A stretch of DNA of 37,771 bases from Clostridia bacterium (GCA_017560085.1 JAFYPA010000119.1:1-37771); one strand, 5' to 3'; shown: positions 15,570 to 24,501, counted from the first letter of the stretch. A program made the numbers and translations. Notes: generated by a model not told the origin, from the sequence alone.

Positions 15570-16856
15570 ATGTTTATAGACAAGGTTAAGATATACGTTA
15601 AATCCGGCAACGGCGGTAACGGTTCGGTTTCCTTCAGACGTGAGAAGTATGTTTCCCACGGAGGTCCCGACGGCGGTGACGGCGGTCACGGAGGTAATAT
15701 TATCTTTGTTATAGATGAGGGTATCAATACCCTTCTCAACTTCAAGTACAGAAGAAAGTTCGTTGCGGAAAACGGAAGCGACGGTAGCGGCGCAAAGTTC
15801 CACGGCAAGAATGGTGCAGACCTTGAGATTATGGTTCCCCCGGGAACAGTTCTTAAGGATCCCGAAACGGAAAAGATTATAAAGGATATGTCCGACGAGG
15901 ATGTTGTTGAAAGCGGTCGCTTTGTATTCCTCAAGGGAGGTAAGGGCGGCTTCGGCAATACCCATTTTGCTACTCCCACACGTCAGACTCCCAACTTTGC
16001 CAAGGCAGGCATCAAGGGTAAGGAGCAGGAGGTTGTTCTTGAGCTTAAGATGCTCGCAGATGCGGGTCTTGTAGGTATGCCAAGTGCAGGTAAGTCCACA
16101 ATTCTTTCCGTTGTTTCTGCGGCTAAGCCCAAGATTGCTGACTATCATTTTACAACTCTTGCACCTATGCTCGGTGTTGTTAACGCCAAGGCGGGACAGT
16201 TTGTTCTTGCGGATTTGCCCGGTCTTATTGAGGGTGCACACAATGGTGACGGTCTCGGACATCAGTTCCTTCGTCACATTGACAGATGCAGACTTATAAT
16301 CAATGTTGTAGATGCCTCCGGCTTTGAAGGCAGAGATCCTGTTGAGGATATAGAAAAAATCAACGAGGAGCTTCGTCTTTACAGTCCCGAGCTTGCAAGC
16401 CGTCCGAGAATCATTGCGGCAAACAAAATTGATATGATGTCCGACGAGACTCAGGCAAGGCTTGAGGAATTTGCAAAGAAGCAGGGCTGTGAGATTGTAT
16501 TTATCGCTGCGGGCATTGCTCACGGCACAGACGAGCTCTGCGAGCTTATTGCAAAGAAGCTCAAGGATCTTCCTCCCATAAAGGTATTCACACCCGAGTA
16601 CATTCCCGAGGAGGAAACAGTTGATATCGATGCGGATTCCGAAATCACAATAACAAGAGAGAACGATACCTTCTATGTTGAATGTCCCAGAATCGTGAAG
16701 GTTCTCAACTCCATAAACTTCAACGACAGAGAAAGCTTTGCTTACTTCCAGAAGATTCTGCGTTCCACGGGTATTATAGATGCTCTTGAGGAAAAAGGAA
16801 TTGTTGACGGTCAGACGGTAAATCTTTACGATGTTGAATTTGATTATTACAAGTAA
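15570..16856 (+). CDS. obg: GTPase Obg/CgtA
   Basis: Obg is an essential GTPase acting in 50S assembly and stress control; in Bacillus it is also tied to sporulation initiation. The 428-residue protein has the glycine-rich Obg fold (about 1-157, GNGGNGSVSFRREKY, GGPDGGDGGHGG), the G domain with P loop GMPSAGKST (about 167-175), DLPGLIEGA (G3) and NKID (G4), and the C-terminal OCT domain (about 355-428), as in Gram-positive homologues. AAGGAAAGGA lies upstream of the ATG. It follows rplU-prp-rpmA, the classical arrangement. Confidence 0.97.
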   Translation: MFIDKVKIYVKSGNGGNGSVSFRREKYVSHGGPDGGDGGHGGNIIFVIDEGINTLLNFKYRRKFVAENGSDGSGAKFHGKNGADLEIMVPPGTVLKDPETEKIIKDMSDEDVVESGRFVFLKGGKGGFGNTHFATPTRQTPNFAKAGIKGKEQEVVLELKMLADAGLVGMPSAGKSTILSVVSAAKPKIADYHFTTLAPMLGVVNAKAGQFVLADLPGLIEGAHNGDGLGHQFLRHIDRCRLIINVVDASGFEGRDPVEDIEKINEELRLYSPELASRPRIIAANKIDMMSDETQARLEEFAKKQGCEIVFIAAGIAHGTDELCELIAKKLKDLPPIKVFTPEYIPEEETVDIDADSEITITRENDTFYVECPRIVKVLNSINFNDRESFAYFQKILRSTGIIDALEEKGIVDGQTVNLYDVEFDYYK

Positions 16857-16914
16857 AGCAATTGTTAAATTATTTTAAAATCGGGAAATAACACTTTTAA
16901 TTCGGAATTATTTA

Positions 16915-16923
16915 TGTTATACT
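16915..16923 (+). promoter_or_regulatory. Extended -10 promoter before the DivIVA-like gene
   Basis: TGTTATACT fits TG-N-TATACT, about 40 bases before the chosen ATG; the -35 region is weak. Confidence 0.5.
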
Positions 16924-16963
16924 TTCAGTGTATTTTCCAAATATGACGAAAAGAGAAGTTACT

Positions 16964-17689
16964 ATGCCAAAGAGTATTTTCAAAACAAAGATTTTCGGAT
17001 ATGCTCCCTCGGACGTTTCCGAATATATAGAAAAAATCAATGCGCAGGCCGCACTTGAAATAGAGGATGTGGAAAGAGCTTCGGGCAAGCTCCGCGAGGA
17101 AAGAGAAAGACTCAAGGAGGAAATTCTCGCACTCAAGGGTGAGCTCGAGGAAATGCAGGCAAAGCTTGACGGCGTTTCGGCACTTGAAGCGGAAATCGCA
17201 AGGGCAAACGAGGAGACACTTAAGGCTCGCGAGGAAACGGAGAGCGTTCGCAGAATGCTTGATGAAGCCGAGCAGGACAAGGCAAAGCTTCGCTCCGAGT
17301 ATGAGGCACTTTCACTCAGATACGATGCAGCCGCAGAAAGCTCAAATACATATACGCAGACCTGCAAGGATGCGGGCAATATTCTTCTTATTGCTCAGAG
17401 CAAATCCGAAGAAGTCGTTGACAGCGCGAGAAAGAATGCGGAAACAATTATTGCCAATGCGAGAATCAGCGCTGAGGAAATAATCAGCAAGGCTCAGCTT
17501 GAGGCTAAGCAGTATTCCGCAAGGGTCAGAGCTGAGGCAGATGCTCATGTTGAGCAGAACAAGGAAAAGGTTGACTATCTCATTAAGCGTCAGAAGCAGC
17601 TTCTCAATGCACTTCAGACGCAGAAGAGCGAAATTGCCCGCTTCTATGAGGAAACCGTTTCCGGTATTACCGGCTCATCGCAAAAATAA
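16964..17689 (+). CDS. DivIVA-like coiled-coil protein
   Basis: A 241-residue protein. The N-terminal 25 residues (FKTKIFGYAPSDVSEYIEKI) resemble the membrane-curvature-sensing start of DivIVA/GpsB proteins; the rest is long Glu/Lys/Ala-rich coiled coil (about 30-130 and 150-235). It could act at the division site or cell pole. Start chosen at ATG 16964, which has AGAGAAG upstream and places the conserved N-terminus at the beginning; ATG at 16943 is an alternative. Followed after 14 bases by the fumarase-beta gene, so co-transcribed. Subfamily (DivIVA versus a structural relative) is not certain. Confidence 0.72.
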   Translation: MPKSIFKTKIFGYAPSDVSEYIEKINAQAALEIEDVERASGKLREERERLKEEILALKGELEEMQAKLDGVSALEAEIARANEETLKAREETESVRRMLDEAEQDKAKLRSEYEALSLRYDAAAESSNTYTQTCKDAGNILLIAQSKSEEVVDSARKNAETIIANARISAEEIISKAQLEAKQYSARVRAEADAHVEQNKEKVDYLIKRQKQLLNALQTQKSEIARFYEETVSGITGSSQK

Positions 17690-17703
17690 TCGGGGTATAC
17701 GGA

Positions 17704-18231
17704 ATGAAGACCTTCAGACTTACTACCGATAATTTCCGTGAGCATCTTGAAGAAATAAGCTGTGGTGATGAGGTGCTTCTTTCGGGTACTGTTTACACGG
17801 CGAGAGATGCGGCACACAAGAAGATTGTTTCGCTTATAAACGCAGGAGAAAAGACTCCCTTTGAGCTTGACGGCGCCTTCGTATATTATGCGGGTCCCAC
17901 ACCTGAGCGCGAGGGATGTGTTTGCGGCTCATTCGGTCCGACAACGTCCTCAAGAATGGACCCCTACTCCCCTCTTCTACTTGACAAGGGACTTTTCTGT
18001 ATGATCGGAAAGGGTCCGAGAAGCAACGAGGTTATTGAGGCTATAAAGCGAAATAAAGCAATTTACCTTTGCGCTATTGGCGGTGCGGGGGCTCTTGCGA
18101 GCAAGTGTATAACTTCACTTGATGTTATCGCATTTCCCGAGCTCGGCTGCGAATCGGTAAAGAAGCTTACCTTCAAGGATTTTCCGCTGATTTGCGGGAT
18201 TGATACTTTTGGCAGAAGTTTATTCAATTGA
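17704..18231 (+). CDS. Class I fumarate hydratase / tartrate dehydratase, beta subunit
   Basis: A 175-residue protein matching the C-terminal (beta) domain of class I iron-sulfur fumarases and L(+)-tartrate dehydratases: VLLSGTVYTARDAAHKK near the N-terminus, DGAFVYYAGPTP, GPTTSSRMDPY and the IYLCAIGGAGALASKCI loop. In two-subunit enzymes the alpha subunit carries the 4Fe-4S cluster, and its gene is normally immediately upstream. Here the upstream gene is DivIVA-like and no alpha subunit is in the window. Either alpha is elsewhere or the protein works alone. Fumarase versus tartrate dehydratase cannot be decided. Confidence 0.88.
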   Translation: MKTFRLTTDNFREHLEEISCGDEVLLSGTVYTARDAAHKKIVSLINAGEKTPFELDGAFVYYAGPTPEREGCVCGSFGPTTSSRMDPYSPLLLDKGLFCMIGKGPRSNEVIEAIKRNKAIYLCAIGGAGALASKCITSLDVIAFPELGCESVKKLTFKDFPLICGIDTFGRSLFN

Positions 18232-18238
18232 TAGAAAT

Positions 18239-18272
18239 AACCGGTTATCGTTCTGATAGCCGGTTTTATTTT
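18239..18272 (+). terminator. Terminator after the fumarase-beta gene
   Basis: AACCGGTTATC pairs with GATAGCCGGTT (11 bp, one G-U), followed by TTATTTTTT. Confidence 0.9.
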
Positions 18273-18293
18273 TTACTGTCGGAATCTGTTGGT

Positions 18294-18323
18294 AAAAACA
18301 AAAAAACTGCAGAAAATCTGCAG
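18294..18323 (-). terminator. Terminator of the tRNA-Pro operon
   Basis: On the minus strand, CTGCAGA pairs with TCTGCAG and is followed by a run of seven T. It lies 24 bases after the second tRNA. Confidence 0.9.
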
Positions 18324-18346
18324 TCATCAATATAACAAAAAGAATA

Positions 18347-18423
18347 TGGTCGGAGTGAGAGGATTCGAACCTCCGGCCTCTTGGTCCCGAACCAAGCGCT
18401 CTACCAAGCTGAGCCACACCCCG
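18347..18423 (-). tRNA. tRNA-Pro (anticodon CGG)
   Basis: 77 bases including an encoded CCA. Acceptor CGGGGTG pairs with CACTCCG; D arm contains GCTCAGCTTGGTAGAGC; anticodon stem CTTGG/CCAAG encloses TTCGGGA, giving anticodon CGG (18387-18389) for codon CCG; T arm has GGTTCGAATCC. Second gene of the tRNA transcript. Confidence 0.97.
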
Positions 18424-18482
18424 ATACCATTTTTAGATATAGTAAAAGCTCCGACTGATTACTACCAACCGGAGCCTTATAC

Positions 18483-18558
18483 TGGTCTGAGTAGCGGGAT
18501 TTGAACCCACGGCCTCTACCACCCCAAGGTAGCGCGCTACCATCTGCGCTATACCCAG
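18483..18558 (-). tRNA. tRNA-Pro (anticodon GGG)
   Basis: 76 bases including an encoded CCA. Acceptor CTGGGTA pairs with TACTCAG; anticodon stem CTACC/GGTAG encloses TTGGGGT, giving anticodon GGG (18523-18525) for codons CCC/CCU; T arm has GGTTCAAATCC. First gene of the transcript, 59 bases upstream of tRNA-Pro(CGG). Confidence 0.97.
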
Positions 18559-18592
18559 ATGTCTTGTTTGGTTTCCCTCACGCAACGGTGAT

Positions 18593-18621
18593 ATTATATC
18601 ACTATTTATCCGTTTTGTCAA
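18593..18621 (-). promoter_or_regulatory. Consensus promoter of the tRNA-Pro pair
   Basis: On the minus strand, TTGACA (18616-18621), 17-base spacer, TATAAT (18593-18598): a perfect sigma-A consensus 35 bases before the first tRNA. Confidence 0.92.
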
Positions 18622-18761
18622 GGGGTTTTTGCTTTTTTTTTCGTGATTTTCGCTTTTTGGTATATATGTCAATTATTCTTCTATAAGAGGAGCTTTTTTG
18701 TTGAGAATTCTAAACAGAGGCTTGGTTTTATTTGCCTTGCTCCTTTGTTTTTAAAAATCAC

Positions 18762-18789
18762 TTGACTTTATTTCATTTTGGTGTATAAT
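18762..18789 (+). promoter_or_regulatory. Promoter of the LTA-synthase-like gene
   Basis: TTGACT (18762-18767), 16-base spacer, TATAAT (18784-18789). A second TATAAT follows at 18791-18796. Transcription would start close to base 18796, just before the Shine-Dalgarno, so the leader is very short. Confidence 0.75.
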
Positions 18790-18811
18790 ATATAATATGG
18801 GAGGTGTTTGG

Positions 18812-20854
18812 GTGAAATCAATCACGGGCTTCTTCAAGAGCATTAAAGAAAAAATCGGAGGCGTCGGTTTTATTGCCGCGCCCTGCAAATATATTAAAAG
18901 CTGCTTTGAAGGTCATCCGTTCAAGGCTCACGTTCAGCTTGCAGTGCTTCTTTCTCTGATTGTTGTCATTGCTGTGCAGTCCTTTGAGTGTATGTCCTTT
19001 TTTGATGGCTTTGGCTTTATATTCGGGAATACATACTTCTTTATTATTAACTTTCTGATTATACTCGCAACTCTTTCGGTTTCGTTCTTCTTTCTGAAAA
19101 GGACAGTTGTTATGGTGCTGATATCTCTGTTGTGGGTTATTCTCGGATTCTCCAATTTTTTACTGGTACTCAACAGACCCATGCCTCTGTCAGCTATCGA
19201 CTTTGTTATTATGGGTACCACAATGGATATTATTCCCCACTATTTTTCGGGATTCCATGTGTTTCTTTGCGTTTTGGGTGGGCTTATATGTATCGCGCTT
19301 TTTACCTTCCTTTTTCTCAAGGCGAGAAAATACAGGAGAACCCTGAAAAGCAGTCTTGTGCCCTTTATTTGCTCGGTATGTGCTTTTCTTATTTTCCTCT
19401 GTGGCGGTGCCGCTTCGGGAAATCTTAAAATTTCATACAACGATGTTAAGGCAACCTATGACGAATACGGCTTTGTTTACTGCTTCGGCTCTTCGATATT
19501 TGTAAAGGGCATTCCGAAGCCTAACGACTACTCTCTCAACGATATCGAGAAGGTTGTCAACAGCTACGACAATGTTAAATCAAAGACCACTCATACGCCC
19601 AATGTAATTGTAATTCAGCTTGAGTCCTTCTTTGATACGGCAAAATACGCAAAATATCCGCTTACCGAGGACCCTATTCCCAACTTCCACAGAATATGCG
19701 AGGAGTTCGGGGCGGGCTCTCTTGTTGTTCCTTCAAACGGCGGAGGTACGGTTAACACGGAATTTGAGGTTCTTACCGGTATGAACCTTGAGTATTTCGG
19801 TACTATCGAATATCCCTATTCCACAATTCTGAAGAACAAGACCTGCGAATCTGCTGCCTTTATACTTGGCGACAAGGGCTACAAGTCCCACTCGATTCAC
19901 AATCACACGGGCGTATTTTACGCAAGAAATCAGGTTTATCCCAATCTCGGCTTTGACTCCTTTATTCCGATTGAATTTATGCAATATGAGGAAGCGGGCA
20001 ACGGATGGGCAAGGGATACTGCGGTTTATGACAGTATTATAGAATCAATTGAGGAAACAAAGGAAAAGGACTTTGTATTCGCTGTGACGGTGCAGGGACA
20101 CGGTGCTTATCTCAGTGACGACAATCCCGATATTCCCTATAAAATTGAAGGCAGAGAAGAGCTTATCGGCAGTGACTTCAAGAAGGCTTGTATGTATGAA
20201 TACTACTGCAATCTGCTTGCAGACACGGACACGGTTATAGGCGAGGTTTACGACTATGTAATGAACAGCGACGAGGAATTCGTGGTTATTCTTTACGGTG
20301 ACCATCTCCCCTCCCTTGACTTTGACTCGTCGCTTTACGAATACGGCTCGGACTATATGACCACATACACGGTATTCTCCAACATTCCCGAAAAGTTCAG
20401 CTTTGACTTCACGGATGAGCTTCCCGCATACAGACTTATGTCATCCGTTTTCATAAAGCTCGGCATCGACGACGGAATTATAAACAGGATAAACCGCCGT
20501 CACGACAGTGAGGACTATGCAAAAAATCACCGTGACATTCAGTATGATATGCTTTACGGCGAGGGATATTCTCTCAAGGGTGAGCCTTATATCAAGAAGG
20601 AAACAACCTTCGGAAGCAAGGAAATCAAGATAATCTCTGCGACTTATTCGGACGGTTTTCTTACATTGCAGGGTGAAAATTTCACCAAGAAGTCCGAGAT
20701 TAACATCAACGGCAGAGAGAGAGAAACCGCCTTTGTCGACAGCGGAACTATTCTTTGCGCCTGCTCGAAAATCTCGGAGGACGACATAATCAGTGTCAGC
20801 CAGACTGCGGTTGACGGCACAAAGCTCAGCGAGACCTTTTATTCTCCTTCATAG
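18812..20854 (+). CDS. LTA synthase-family membrane sulfatase/phosphoglycerol transferase
   Basis: LtaS-type enzymes polymerise or transfer glycerol phosphate outside the membrane. The 680-residue protein has about five N-terminal membrane segments (about residues 40-200) and an extracellular alkaline-phosphatase-fold domain (about 265-600): IVIQLESFF (metal-binding Glu), GGGTVNTEFEVLTGM (probable catalytic Thr), VQGHGAY and YGDHLPSL (metal-binding Asp-His). A C-terminal 70-residue beta module follows. GTG at 18812 is chosen because GGGAGGTG lies 7 bases before it; the ATG at 18797 lies at the transcription start and has no ribosome-binding site. Could make lipoteichoic acid or another phosphoglycerol-modified polymer. 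Confidence 0.88.
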   Translation: MKSITGFFKSIKEKIGGVGFIAAPCKYIKSCFEGHPFKAHVQLAVLLSLIVVIAVQSFECMSFFDGFGFIFGNTYFFIINFLIILATLSVSFFFLKRTVVMVLISLLWVILGFSNFLLVLNRPMPLSAIDFVIMGTTMDIIPHYFSGFHVFLCVLGGLICIALFTFLFLKARKYRRTLKSSLVPFICSVCAFLIFLCGGAASGNLKISYNDVKATYDEYGFVYCFGSSIFVKGIPKPNDYSLNDIEKVVNSYDNVKSKTTHTPNVIVIQLESFFDTAKYAKYPLTEDPIPNFHRICEEFGAGSLVVPSNGGGTVNTEFEVLTGMNLEYFGTIEYPYSTILKNKTCESAAFILGDKGYKSHSIHNHTGVFYARNQVYPNLGFDSFIPIEFMQYEEAGNGWARDTAVYDSIIESIEETKEKDFVFAVTVQGHGAYLSDDNPDIPYKIEGREELIGSDFKKACMYEYYCNLLADTDTVIGEVYDYVMNSDEEFVVILYGDHLPSLDFDSSLYEYGSDYMTTYTVFSNIPEKFSFDFTDELPAYRLMSSVFIKLGIDDGIINRINRRHDSEDYAKNHRDIQYDMLYGEGYSLKGEPYIKKETTFGSKEIKIISATYSDGFLTLQGENFTKKSEININGRERETAFVDSGTILCACSKISEDDIISVSQTAVDGTKLSETFYSPS

Positions 20855-20863
20855 CAAGGTAAA

Positions 20864-20904
20864 AACAAGACTTGTACCATCTGTTTCAGGTACAAGTCTT
20901 TTCT
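20864..20904. terminator. Bidirectional terminator
   Basis: AAGACTTGTACC (20867-20878) pairs perfectly with GGTACAAGTCTT (20889-20900), with A and T tracts outside, between convergent genes. Confidence 0.93.
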
Positions 20905-20905
20905 A

Positions 20906-22873
20906 TTATTTTATTGAGGCGAAGATATTGTTTGTGAAGCCGAAGGTCACCTTTATTCTTCTGACAATCAGACCGAAGTCGAGGTCATTTATGAAGGTAT
21001 CCTCATTTTTTGCAAGATAATCTATAAGCTTCAGCCCCACTTCACGGGCTTGTGCCATATTACCCTCTGCACCGAGGCAAAGTCCCTCGGCAAGCTGTGA
21101 AAGTATGGGAAGCTGTATTCGGAGAATTTCCCACGATTTTCTGATACATGGATTGCGCTCTTCCGTGATATTCTTTTCTATAATCGGCGCAAATGCCTTG
21201 AGGACAGCTTCGATTATGCGGAATTTTGCAAGTGCTTCGGGATTATGCATATAACCGAGGATAATTTTGGTGTTGCGCTCTGCGTACATTTCCTCGTCTG
21301 CGGCAAGCTCCAAATCTCGTACAAGGTCGGGCTGGAACAATTCCGAGAGTGTCTGAAGATATTCGTGTGCCTTCTGCCAGTCGTTTCCGTAGGCGCTTCG
21401 GAAGTAGTCGCTTATTATCTCGTCCTCGGTAAGGGTTGAATCCACAAGGATTTCGCCGCACATATACATCGGGAAGGTATTGGGCATATTTCTCTTCTGC
21501 GAGCTGCAATGCATTATTCCGTTTGATTTAAGGCTTGAGAGAAGCTTCATATCACGGAAGAGTCGGTGCGAAATCTGACAGTAGCCCGGGTCAACATAGT
21601 GGTCGGAATAGAGGTGATAATCGAAAAAGAAGCAATCACCCTTGAATATCTTCTGCCATTCACGCCAGAATGCGAGGGCTACGGAGGCATCCTTTCTCGG
21701 GAGTGTATAGTTATTGTAGAGGTGCTCGGGGATTTCGTAGTCCTTGTTGTAGTTTTCGTATCCGTCTACATAGTTCTGACGTATACAGGGCATAATTGTG
21801 AATCTTGAGGGGTTATCAAGCTTTTCCTTAAGCGGAGGCCATGCAGAATCGTTGTACAGCTCGAATACTATTTTTGTATCGAGTCCGTTTTCGGCAAATG
21901 CCTTGTCCGTTTCGTTAAGGAGCATTATGAGTATATCCGATGGAGTTGTTGCACGGCAATTTTCGCATTCGCAGAAGTTGTTTATGCCGTCGGCAAACCA
22001 GATGTGGAGGAAGTCAACATAGGGCTTTTCTTTGATGTATTTTACAAAGTAGTCCACAAGCTTTTTTCTGACGTCCTTGTTGGTATAGCAGAAGTTTGTG
22101 TATCTTATGTGGTTATACTTGATTTTACGTTCACCGTTTACTACGGCAATATAATCACGGATTCCGAGCCTATCTATATCCTCCTCGGTGATATCACCGA
22201 AAAGATTGAATGCAGGCGCCATATAATCGTGTCCGACGGAATGAAGGGCAAGACCGCTTCGCTTGATGTCCTGCTCGATTTTTGCTGTGATTATGTCCGC
22301 CTCCTCGTTTGTAAGAGGCTCGGGAGTTTTGTATTTGTTACCGTGATGAGCGTAGTATCTGTCGTACCAGAGGTAGGGGGATGTCCCTTGGAGCATATAT
22401 CCGTTGAAGCCGAGCTTTGGAAGCCAGTATACATAGTCGCGAAGGGCTTCGTAGCTTACCGTTCCCTCTATACAGTCTGTTCTGTAGCGGTAATCAGCCT
22501 TTACACGGAGCTTTGCCCTGAAAGAGGAAAGATCCTTCCTCGGAACATAATCGCCGTCCTTGCCGGGTCTTATGAAGCGACAGCCTGCATCCTTCAAGAA
22601 TGCATAAATACCGAAGAGTATGCTTCGAATATTGCTTCCCGCTATGTATCCGCACAGTCCGTCGACGTTTACCTCGTAGACATCATCAAGCGTGGGGTCA
22701 TCCACGCCCTCGGTTGAAAGTCCCAAGGTATCAAAAAGTGCGAGAGTTATGCCGTTTTCCCCCTTGGCATATCTCATATCACTTGTTTCGCCACAGATAA
22801 GATTGATATATTTTGCAAGCTCCTCCGAGGCATAATCGGCGGTAATTCCTTTTTCAAGCTGGTATATATTCAT
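20906..22873 (-). CDS. DUF4838-domain, glycoside-hydrolase-like protein
   Basis: A 655-residue protein without signal peptide. The N-terminal part (about 1-110) resembles the small alpha/beta domain found before alpha-glucuronidase/hexosaminidase-like barrels (SEELAKYINLICGE, SILFGIYAFLKDAGCRFIRPG). A central TIM-barrel-like DUF4838 region (about 130-450) carries the family cysteine cluster FADGINNFCECENC; the helical C-terminus is about 480-655. Probably a cytoplasmic hydrolase of complex glycans, but no catalytic acid could be fixed. Ribosome-binding AAAGGAG lies 9 bases before the ATG and it has its own promoter. It neighbours a MATE transporter and Gfo/Idh oxidoreductase, consistent with sugar metabolism. 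Confidence 0.75.
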   Translation of the reverse strand: MNIYQLEKGITADYASEELAKYINLICGETSDMRYAKGENGITLALFDTLGLSTEGVDDPTLDDVYEVNVDGLCGYIAGSNIRSILFGIYAFLKDAGCRFIRPGKDGDYVPRKDLSSFRAKLRVKADYRYRTDCIEGTVSYEALRDYVYWLPKLGFNGYMLQGTSPYLWYDRYYAHHGNKYKTPEPLTNEEADIITAKIEQDIKRSGLALHSVGHDYMAPAFNLFGDITEEDIDRLGIRDYIAVVNGERKIKYNHIRYTNFCYTNKDVRKKLVDYFVKYIKEKPYVDFLHIWFADGINNFCECENCRATTPSDILIMLLNETDKAFAENGLDTKIVFELYNDSAWPPLKEKLDNPSRFTIMPCIRQNYVDGYENYNKDYEIPEHLYNNYTLPRKDASVALAFWREWQKIFKGDCFFFDYHLYSDHYVDPGYCQISHRLFRDMKLLSSLKSNGIMHCSSQKRNMPNTFPMYMCGEILVDSTLTEDEIISDYFRSAYGNDWQKAHEYLQTLSELFQPDLVRDLELAADEEMYAERNTKIILGYMHNPEALAKFRIIEAVLKAFAPIIEKNITEERNPCIRKSWEILRIQLPILSQLAEGLCLGAEGNMAQAREVGLKLIDYLAKNEDTFINDLDFGLIVRRIKVTFGFTNNIFASIK

Positions 22874-22908
22874 TGGCTTCGTCTCCTTTTATGGATATTA
22901 CTGGGGTT

Positions 22909-22937
22909 ATTATATCACAGTTACTTTTTGCTGTCTT
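22909..22937 (-). promoter_or_regulatory. Promoter of the DUF4838 gene
   Basis: On the minus strand, AAGACA (22932-22937), 17-base spacer, TATAAT (22909-22914). Confidence 0.6.
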
Positions 22938-23016
22938 TATCAGTAATACTTATTTTTTTATCATTTCTTCCGATAATAACAGCAGAGGACCCCTGTATGG
23001 AATCCTCCGATGATAA

Positions 23017-24483
23017 TCATTGTTCGCTCTTTACGGCATTTATTACGTTGATTTTCTCTATTGCAAGGTCTTTTCTTTTCTGCTTTTTAAACTCAAGCAA
23101 AAGCGTAATTGAGTGAGCCGTTGAGGTGAGTATCCATGCAAAGGGCCATGCAAGCATAAGTATCTGAAGCGGTGTTATGTGTATGCCGAAAGCATCTATA
23201 CCGTCTGTATCTCTGATGCTGCGGAATACAACAAAAATCCAGAACATTCTTCCTCCACATACTCCGATGATTGTGGAGAACATCGGTACAATGGATTTTC
23301 CTATGGCTCGGAGTGTTGCGACAAGCACTTCCATTACTCCGCAGAGGAAATACGGCCATACGACTATAACGTTACGCTGCCAGGTAAGATTGATAATCTC
23401 CGCACGGTTTACAGCGTCGTTTGATATATATAGACCTACAAGGAACTCGTTGAAGTACATTACGATTGTACCCGAAATAAGTCCTGCGGCAATGACAAAC
23501 AAAAATGCCCAGCGCATAATCTGTCCTATTCGCTTGAAATCACGTCTGCCAAAGTTCTGGCTTACAAAGGAAAGGGTTGCCTGATAGAAGCTGTTCATTG
23601 CAAGGTATACGAAGCCTTCTATGCTTGATGCGGCAGAGCAGGCCGCCATTGTTGCTGTACCAAGGTAATTTATGGAGGACTGAACGACAGAGTTTGCAAG
23701 GGAGAACATACTGCTCTGCACACCTGCGGGAATACCAATCATAAGAATTTGCTTGAGCTCTTCGGCTGAGGGCTTGATTTCCTTCGGGATAAGTCTTACG
23801 CTTCCTTTGTTTCTGCAAAGAGTAATAAATACAAGGACGGCCGATACAATCTGTGAAACAACGGTAGCAATAGCAACGCCCGCAACATCCATATTAAATA
23901 CCGCAACCAGTACGATATTAAGAACTACGTTGAGTACTCCCGAAATCATAAGGAAGAAAAGGGGGCGTCTTGTGTCACCCACGGAGCGAAGAATTGCCGC
24001 ACCGAAGTTATAGAACATCAGAAAGGGTGCACCGAGAAAATAAATTTTGAGATAAAGTGCGGAAAGGTCTATAATATCCGCGGGGCTTCCCATCATTACG
24101 AGAAGTGCCTTGGAAAATACTATACCTATAATCATTACGATAAAGCCGGAAAGAATACTCAGGAATACCGATGTATGCACCGCACCCTTGATTCCTTCCT
24201 TATCCCCTGCTCCGACTCTTCTTCCGACAAGAGCATTGGCTCCCGTGGAAAGTCCCATAAATACGTTTACGATAAGATTTATAAGTGAAGAGGTAGAGCC
24301 AACCGCCGCAAGTGAGCGCTCTCCGTTTGCGGAGAACTGTCCGACTATTGCCATATCGGCGGCGTTGAAGAGAAGCTGAAGATAACCCGAAATTATAATT
24401 GGAATTACGTATAAAATGAGCTTGGACGCTATAGGTCCCGAGCACATATCTATTTCGTTTCTTGATTTGAACAAGTCTGTCAC
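23017..24483 (-). CDS. MATE-family efflux transporter
   Basis: A 488-residue integral membrane protein with twelve predicted segments and MATE signatures: an N-terminal ILYVIPIIISGYLQLLFNAADM, VGSTSSLINLIVNVFMGLS, and a symmetric second half (MIGIPAGVQSSMFSLANSVV, YLGTATMAACSAASSIE). Such proteins export cationic or other compounds using Na+ or H+; the substrate is unknown. The annotated GTG lacks a ribosome-binding site, whereas GAGGTG lies 6 bases before TTG at 24474, so translation may begin three codons later (LFKSRNEIDM). It follows the Gfo/Idh gene by 18 bases and is probably in its operon. Confidence 0.92.
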   Translation of the reverse strand: MTDLFKSRNEIDMCSGPIASKLILYVIPIIISGYLQLLFNAADMAIVGQFSANGERSLAAVGSTSSLINLIVNVFMGLSTGANALVGRRVGAGDKEGIKGAVHTSVFLSILSGFIVMIIGIVFSKALLVMMGSPADIIDLSALYLKIYFLGAPFLMFYNFGAAILRSVGDTRRPLFFLMISGVLNVVLNIVLVAVFNMDVAGVAIATVVSQIVSAVLVFITLCRNKGSVRLIPKEIKPSAEELKQILMIGIPAGVQSSMFSLANSVVQSSINYLGTATMAACSAASSIEGFVYLAMNSFYQATLSFVSQNFGRRDFKRIGQIMRWAFLFVIAAGLISGTIVMYFNEFLVGLYISNDAVNRAEIINLTWQRNVIVVWPYFLCGVMEVLVATLRAIGKSIVPMFSTIIGVCGGRMFWIFVVFRSIRDTDGIDAFGIHITPLQILMLAWPFAWILTSTAHSITLLLEFKKQKRKDLAIEKINVINAVKSEQ

Positions 24484-24501
24484 CTCAAAAGCTGTTGCTT
24501 T

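Noticed and set aside
15522..16523. Long open frame antisense to obg (333 codons)
   Set aside because: It mirrors the codon bias of obg on the opposite strand, has no ribosome-binding site and resembles no protein family.
18220..18417. Minus-strand peptide frame reading LGRALGSGPRGRRFESSHS
   Set aside because: This is the well-known translation artefact of a tRNA gene; the region folds as tRNA-Pro(CGG).
22004..22717. Forward open frame of 237 codons inside the DUF4838 gene
   Set aside because: Antisense shadow; the composition is atypical and there is no initiation signal.
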